A stretch of 8,726 bases of DNA from Gemmatimonadota bacterium (GTDB taxonomy: Bacteria; Latescibacterota; UBA2968; UBA8231), in the NCBI GenBank assembly GCA_026706505.1, contig JAPOYQ010000609.1, positions 1 through 8,726 of the forward strand, in the 5' to 3' direction. The translations under genes and the position numbers were made by a program. The stretch's first letter is position 1. Each line of letters opens with the position of its first letter. The notes beneath the pieces were generated by a model. The model made no database searches and had not been told where the DNA came from. It saw nothing but the letters and a program-made list of their open reading frames with translations. Shown one piece after another: positions 5,765 through 8,726 of the stretch.

Positions 5765-6534
5765 AAAGCTATCCGATCCTATTGCTGGCCCTACTCGCCA
5801 CGGCTCACTGCGCGAGCGCGCCGCGTTGGCGCACAGATTCGGGCGACGCCGCACCCACTAGTCGCGAAGAATTCGACCCGCGTAGCCTTGGCGAAGACTT
5901 GCTAATTGAGCCGATTCAACGCGAGAAAGAGGAAAGCGACCAAACCCAAACCCCAGCGGAACCAGCGGTCCCCGCGCAGGACCGCGCTCCGGTAGCGAGC
6001 GCTTCGGTCTATCGCCTCCAACTACTAGCCCTGAGCAACGAAGCCATGGCCCGCCAGCGCCGCGTTGAGCTAGAACGCGCGCTCGGTGTGAGGGTTTATC
6101 TAGTGGCCCGCAATGAGCACTCAGTACTGCAAGCCGGCCAATACGCCACTCGCGCCGAGGCTGCGGCCCTCAAAGAGCAGGTCTCCGCACTCGGTCCGGA
6201 CTACGTCGACGCTTATGTCGTCGAGGTTCCGGCGAGCGCGGTGTCCGATTCTGGTCCTGTGGAACCCGAGCTTGAGCTAGTTACTACCATTGGCTGGAAG
6301 GTGCAGATCGCCCAGTTCCTAGAACACGACAAGGCCAGCCGCCTCGTGGTCGACGCAAAAAAGCGCCTGAAGCGCGAAGACATCAACGTGGTCTTTAAGG
6401 AACCGTACTACAAGATCGAAGTCGGCAACTACCGCACCGAGGCACAAGCCCAGGCCGCGGCTGAACGAATCGGGAAGTACTATCCCCTTGCCCTCAAGGT
6501 CCGCTCCCAGATCCTCGTCCCGGAGGAAGACTGA
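5761..6534 (+). CDS. Putative lipoprotein with two tandem SPOR domains
   Basis: The product is 257 residues. Residues 1-17 form a short signal peptide (K2, hydrophobic core 5-14) ending in T-A-H-C17. This resembles a lipobox, but His at -1 is atypical, so lipidation is likely but not certain. A Pro/Glu/Gln-rich, acidic linker (about 20-80) leads to two SPOR-type domains, about 82-157 and 177-253. Each has the Y/W-x-(L/V)-Q-(L/I) first strand (Y84, W179) and a G-Q-Y / G-N-Y turn (126-128, 222-224) before a T-x-A helix. SPOR domains bind peptidoglycan strands stripped of stem peptides, usually at septa. The ATG at 5761 overlaps the mtnA stop (ATGA); an in-frame TTG at 5749 would only add four residues inside mtnA. 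It lies 6 nt before the lytic transglycosylase gene, whose products could create SPOR ligands. Confidence 0.82.
   Translation: MKSYPILLLALLATAHCASAPRWRTDSGDAAPTSREEFDPRSLGEDLLIEPIQREKEESDQTQTPAEPAVPAQDRAPVASASVYRLQLLALSNEAMARQRRVELERALGVRVYLVARNEHSVLQAGQYATRAEAAALKEQVSALGPDYVDAYVVEVPASAVSDSGPVEPELELVTTIGWKVQIAQFLEHDKASRLVVDAKKRLKREDINVVFKEPYYKIEVGNYRTEAQAQAAAERIGKYYPLALKVRSQILVPEED
6522..6527 (+). promoter_or_regulatory. Shine-Dalgarno-like GGAGGA upstream of the mltD-like gene
   Basis: GGAGGA lies in the last codons of the SPOR gene, 13 nt before the ATG at 6541. The sequence match is strong, but the spacing is longer than usual. It supports the 6541 start together with the signal peptide that begins there. 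Confidence 0.4.
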
Positions 6535-6540
6535 CGCATC

Positions 6541-8415
6541 ATGCGCTTGTATTGTTGTATCATCGCATTGCTCCTCATGGCCTGTGCCCATGGCAAAAGC
6601 ACCGGACCTTTGGTCTTAGACGAGACGACTACACTGGTCATGCCTACGGTTGCGGACCCGCCGCCAGATACGGCCGACCTACGCGCCGTTCGCTGGTACT
6701 TGCACCTCGCTATTGAAAGCCACGCTCTAGGGCAGACCCGACGAGCGCAAGAGGCCCTCGATGTGGCCTTCGGCATTTTAGCCGACCTCGACGAGCACGA
6801 CGCGCTCGTGGATACCGCGCAGGCCGCCACGCTCGAATCGGCTATTGAGCAGGCGTACCTCGACTTGTTGCCGCACTTGAAGGACTTTCCCGACAATAGC
6901 CGCTTGCTGCTGCTATCCGAGGAAAAAATCGAGCACCTGCCGGCCGATGCCAAGCTTTTGGTCCGCATCCGCCAGCTCGGCCCTCGCTGCGACATGCCAA
7001 TTGACGACAATGATCGCGTCGTCGCCAAGATCCGCTTTTTCCAGACGCGGGGTCGCAAGACCTTTGTCACTTGGTTGCAGCGCGCCGGACGCTACCGCAC
7101 GCTGATCGGCGATATACTTCGGCGCGAGGAGATGCCCAGCGACCTTTTCTACGTAGCGGTCATCGAAAGCGGCCTCAACCCAAGGGCCTATTCGCGGTCG
7201 CGGGCCGTGGGGTTGTGGCAGTTTATGGCGCGCACCGGCCGCATGATGGACCTCAAGCTCACCCACTGGATCGACGAACGGCGCGACCCGATCAAGGCGA
7301 CCGAGGCTGCTGCTCGGTACCTAAAAGACCTTTTTGCAGAGTTCGGCGACTGGCGCTTAGCGTTGGCTGCATACAACGGCGGGCCAGGACGAGTCCGCCG
7401 GGCCATCGTCCGCGCCGGCACCAACGACTATTGGCAGCTCGACTTGCCCCGCGAAACGAAAAACTACGTGCCACTCTTCATGGCCGCGGCCGTCATAGCC
7501 AAAGATCCACAACTTTTTGGCTTTGAACCCCAAGCCGAAGAGCCAGCCTTTGCATACGAGGAGGTCGTCCTGCCCAAAGACTGGCTTTATGTCGATCTGA
7601 AAGCAGCGGCTCAGCTCTTGGGCATCGAACGCCAGGTATTGCACGACCTCAACCCCGAGCTACGCCAAGACATCACGCCGCCGAGGAGTAGCTCGCCTTA
7701 TACCCTTCGGGTCCCGCCCGGCAAGGGCCCGATCTTGCTCGACCAGTACGCCAGTCTGCCAATCCCCCAGAAAGCCGCGGTCCATCAATACCGGGTTCAG
7801 CGCGGTGATACGATCTCTGGCATCGCCCAGACTTTTGGCGTCTCTACGCGGGTCATTGCCGCGGCCAATAGCCTGAGAAATCCCAACCTCATCCGGCCGC
7901 GACAGTTGCTCTATATCCCGGTTGCCCCGAGGGCCAAGCCAGTGAGTGGTCGCCGGGGGACCTATACCGTCCGCCCGAACGACGTACTCGGCCGCATCGC
8001 CTCCCAGCACGGGGTGAGCCTGCGCGATCTGATGAAATGGAATGGCCTCAAAACTACGCTGATCAAACCCGGTCAGGAATTGGTGGTGCGACAACAGCCT
8101 GTCTCCCGAGAGGTGACGAGCGGCGAGTCCTACATAGTGCAGCCGGGCGATACGTTGTGGGAGTTAGCCCGGCGATTTGCGGTTAGCGTCGCCGACTTGC
8201 AGGCGTGGAACGGTCTTGAGAGGGCACTAATTAAACCTGGTCAACAGCTAACAGTGGCCAACGAGCAAGCGCAGATGTACACCGTGGTCACGGGCGATAC
8301 GCTACATAGCATCGCCCGTAAATTCGGCCTCGCCCCCAGCGATATTGCCCGCCAGAACAACATCGGCCTCTCGGCGACGCTGCTGGCGGGCACAATCTTG
8401 CAAATCCCGAGGTGA
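6541..8415 (+). CDS. mltD: MltD-like membrane-bound lytic murein transglycosylase with four LysM domains
   Basis: The product is 624 residues. It cleaves the MurNAc-GlcNAc bond of peptidoglycan with 1,6-anhydro ring formation, probably from the outer membrane's periplasmic face. A short signal peptide ends at L-M-A-C15, a probable lipobox. A helical region (about 45-150) precedes the conserved N-D-R-V-V entry (157-161) to the catalytic part. The SLT core has catalytic E209 (V-I-E-S-G-L-N-P), G-L-W-Q-F (224-228) and A-Y-N-G-G-P-G-R-V (277-285). Residues 346-392 form the linker typical of MltD (L-N-P-E-L-R-x-x-I-T-P-P). Four LysM domains follow: about 416-460, 475-516, 531-572 and 580-623; they bind GlcNAc-containing glycan. 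E. coli MltD is shorter (about 450 residues, two LysM). Its stop lies inside the mreD ribosome site, and the SPOR gene is 6 nt upstream, so the two envelope proteins are probably made together. Confidence 0.92.
   Translation: MRLYCCIIALLLMACAHGKSTGPLVLDETTTLVMPTVADPPPDTADLRAVRWYLHLAIESHALGQTRRAQEALDVAFGILADLDEHDALVDTAQAATLESAIEQAYLDLLPHLKDFPDNSRLLLLSEEKIEHLPADAKLLVRIRQLGPRCDMPIDDNDRVVAKIRFFQTRGRKTFVTWLQRAGRYRTLIGDILRREEMPSDLFYVAVIESGLNPRAYSRSRAVGLWQFMARTGRMMDLKLTHWIDERRDPIKATEAAARYLKDLFAEFGDWRLALAAYNGGPGRVRRAIVRAGTNDYWQLDLPRETKNYVPLFMAAAVIAKDPQLFGFEPQAEEPAFAYEEVVLPKDWLYVDLKAAAQLLGIERQVLHDLNPELRQDITPPRSSSPYTLRVPPGKGPILLDQYASLPIPQKAAVHQYRVQRGDTISGIAQTFGVSTRVIAAANSLRNPNLIRPRQLLYIPVAPRAKPVSGRRGTYTVRPNDVLGRIASQHGVSLRDLMKWNGLKTTLIKPGQELVVRQQPVSREVTSGESYIVQPGDTLWELARRFAVSVADLQAWNGLERALIKPGQQLTVANEQAQMYTVVTGDTLHSIARKFGLAPSDIARQNNIGLSATLLAGTILQIPR
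7786..8409 (+). repeat. Four LysM repeats at the end of the MltD-like protein (protein-level)
   Basis: Each unit begins Y-x-V-x-x-(G/N)-D and ends in a P/A-G/R-x-x-L-x-(I/V) strand. Units 2 and 3 are most alike (W-N-G-L-x-x-x-L-I-K-P-G-Q-x-L in both), suggesting the later duplication. Unit 2 has N-D-V in place of G-D-T. Unit 4 has the most divergent end. Linkers are Pro-, Arg- or Ser-rich and short. Confidence 0.88.
8409..8415 (+). promoter_or_regulatory. Strong ribosome-binding site of mreD overlapping the mltD stop codon
   Basis: GAGGTGA matches seven bases of the anti-Shine-Dalgarno complement (AGGAGGTGA). Its last three bases are the TGA stop of the mltD-like gene, and the mreD ATG follows after one base. 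Ribosomes ending mltD are thus placed directly on the mreD start, which argues for coupled expression. Confidence 0.65.
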
Positions 8416-8416
8416 C

Positions 8417-8726
8417 ATGATTGCGGTCCGCCATATTCTCTTGCTGGCACTGGCCTTCATCTTGCAAACCACTTGGGTCGATTCCATAAAGGTATGGTCA
8501 ATCAAACCCGATTTATTGATTATGACGTTGAGCTTCATCGCGCTGCGCAGTGGGCCGGTTGTTGGAGCTTATATGGGACTGGGGGTCGGCATCTTTCAGG
8601 ACATATATCTGCCCGCCGATCTCGGAGTCAATGCGCTTGCCAAGTCGCTTATCGGCGCGGGTTTCGGCTACAGCCACACTCGCATGGTCGCCGATAGCAT
8701 CCAAGTTCAGACCGCGCTGATTTTTG
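8417..8726 (+). CDS. mreD: Rod shape-determining protein MreD (5' part, cut by the window end)
   Basis: 103 codons are visible with no stop before the edge; full-length MreD is usually about 150-180 residues. MreD is a multi-spanning inner-membrane protein of the elongasome (MreB, MreC, RodA, PBP2) that guides lateral wall growth. Visible features are a first hydrophobic helix (about 6-19), K-P-D-L-L-I (30-35) before the second helix, R-S-G-P (44-47), the glycine-rich G-L-G-V-G-I-F-Q-D (54-62) and L-G-V-N-A-L-A-K-S-L-I-G (69-80), all in the family's order and spacing. The ATG at 8417 follows the mltD stop by 1 nt. Unusually, mreB and mreC are not directly upstream; PBP2 or RodA genes may lie beyond the edge. 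Confidence 0.85.
   Translation, partial: MIAVRHILLLALAFILQTTWVDSIKVWSIKPDLLIMTLSFIALRSGPVVGAYMGLGVGIFQDIYLPADLGVNALAKSLIGAGFGYSHTRMVADSIQVQTALIF

Larger units (their letters stand above)
3842..8726 (+). other. Putative envelope operon: LytR_C - rsfS - mtnA - SPOR - mltD - mreD
   Basis: Six plus-strand genes run without a gap longer than 16 nt. Junctions are +16 nt, 1-nt overlap (TAATG), 4-nt overlap (ATGA), +6 nt and +1 nt. No terminator-like hairpin with a T-run was seen inside. The only plausible promoter region is the AT-rich gap before 3842. This supports one transcript combining wall-related proteins with a ribosome silencing factor and a methionine-salvage enzyme; the functional link is inferred. 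Confidence 0.7.

Noticed and set aside
6480..7070. Minus-strand open frame of 196 codons
   Set aside because: Low-complexity Ser/Arg-rich shadow of the mltD-like gene.
1..8726. tRNA, rRNA, CRISPR array, insertion sequence, riboswitch
   Set aside because: No cloverleaf-like segment, regularly spaced direct repeats, transposase-like frame or terminal inverted repeats were seen; no long non-coding stretch is available to hold a riboswitch.

Overview
The window looks like chromosomal DNA of a Gram-negative, moderately GC-rich bacterium. Two proteins carry lipoprotein-type signal peptides, there is an MltD-type lytic transglycosylase, and the first gene ends in a segment resembling outer-membrane beta-strands. 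The phylum cannot be fixed from the sequence alone. The large ASH-repeat (choice-of-anchor D) protein and the style of the MltD homologue would suit an uncultured lineage, perhaps of the FCB group, but this is only a guess. No mobile element, CRISPR array, tRNA or rRNA was recognised, and nothing points to recent transfer.

Layout. Positions 72-2828 (+) encode an exported protein of about 918 residues: six immunoglobulin-like ASH repeats of about 105 residues, then an unrecognised C-terminal region of about 260 residues. Its reading frame is open to the left edge of the window, so its true start is uncertain. Tail-to-tail with it, overlapping by 8 bp, is a minus-strand gene (3774-2821) for an ornithine cyclodeaminase/mu-crystallin family NAD(P)-dependent enzyme. 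A 67-bp AT-rich divergent intergenic region (3775-3841) separates that gene from a tightly packed plus-strand operon running off the right edge.

The operon, in order: a membrane-anchored LytR_C-domain protein (3842-4306); the ribosomal silencing factor RsfS (4323-4724); methylthioribose-1-phosphate isomerase MtnA (4724-5764); a putative lipoprotein with two SPOR domains (5761-6534); an MltD-like lytic transglycosylase with four LysM domains (6541-8415); and the 5' part of mreD (8417-8726, cut by the window end). Junctions are +16 nt, TAATG, ATGA, +6 nt and +1 nt, so co-transcription and translational coupling are likely.

How they may work together: four of the six operon genes belong to the cell envelope. 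The SPOR protein probably binds denuded glycan strands, the MltD-like enzyme cleaves glycan and binds it through LysM, MreD belongs to the elongation machinery, and the LytR_C protein is membrane-anchored. Two housekeeping genes, rsfS (translation shut-down) and mtnA (methionine salvage), are embedded among them. I see no clear evidence of a wholly new system. The least explained items are the C-terminal region of the ASH-repeat protein, the envelope operon as a functional unit, and the substrate of the cyclodeaminase-family enzyme.
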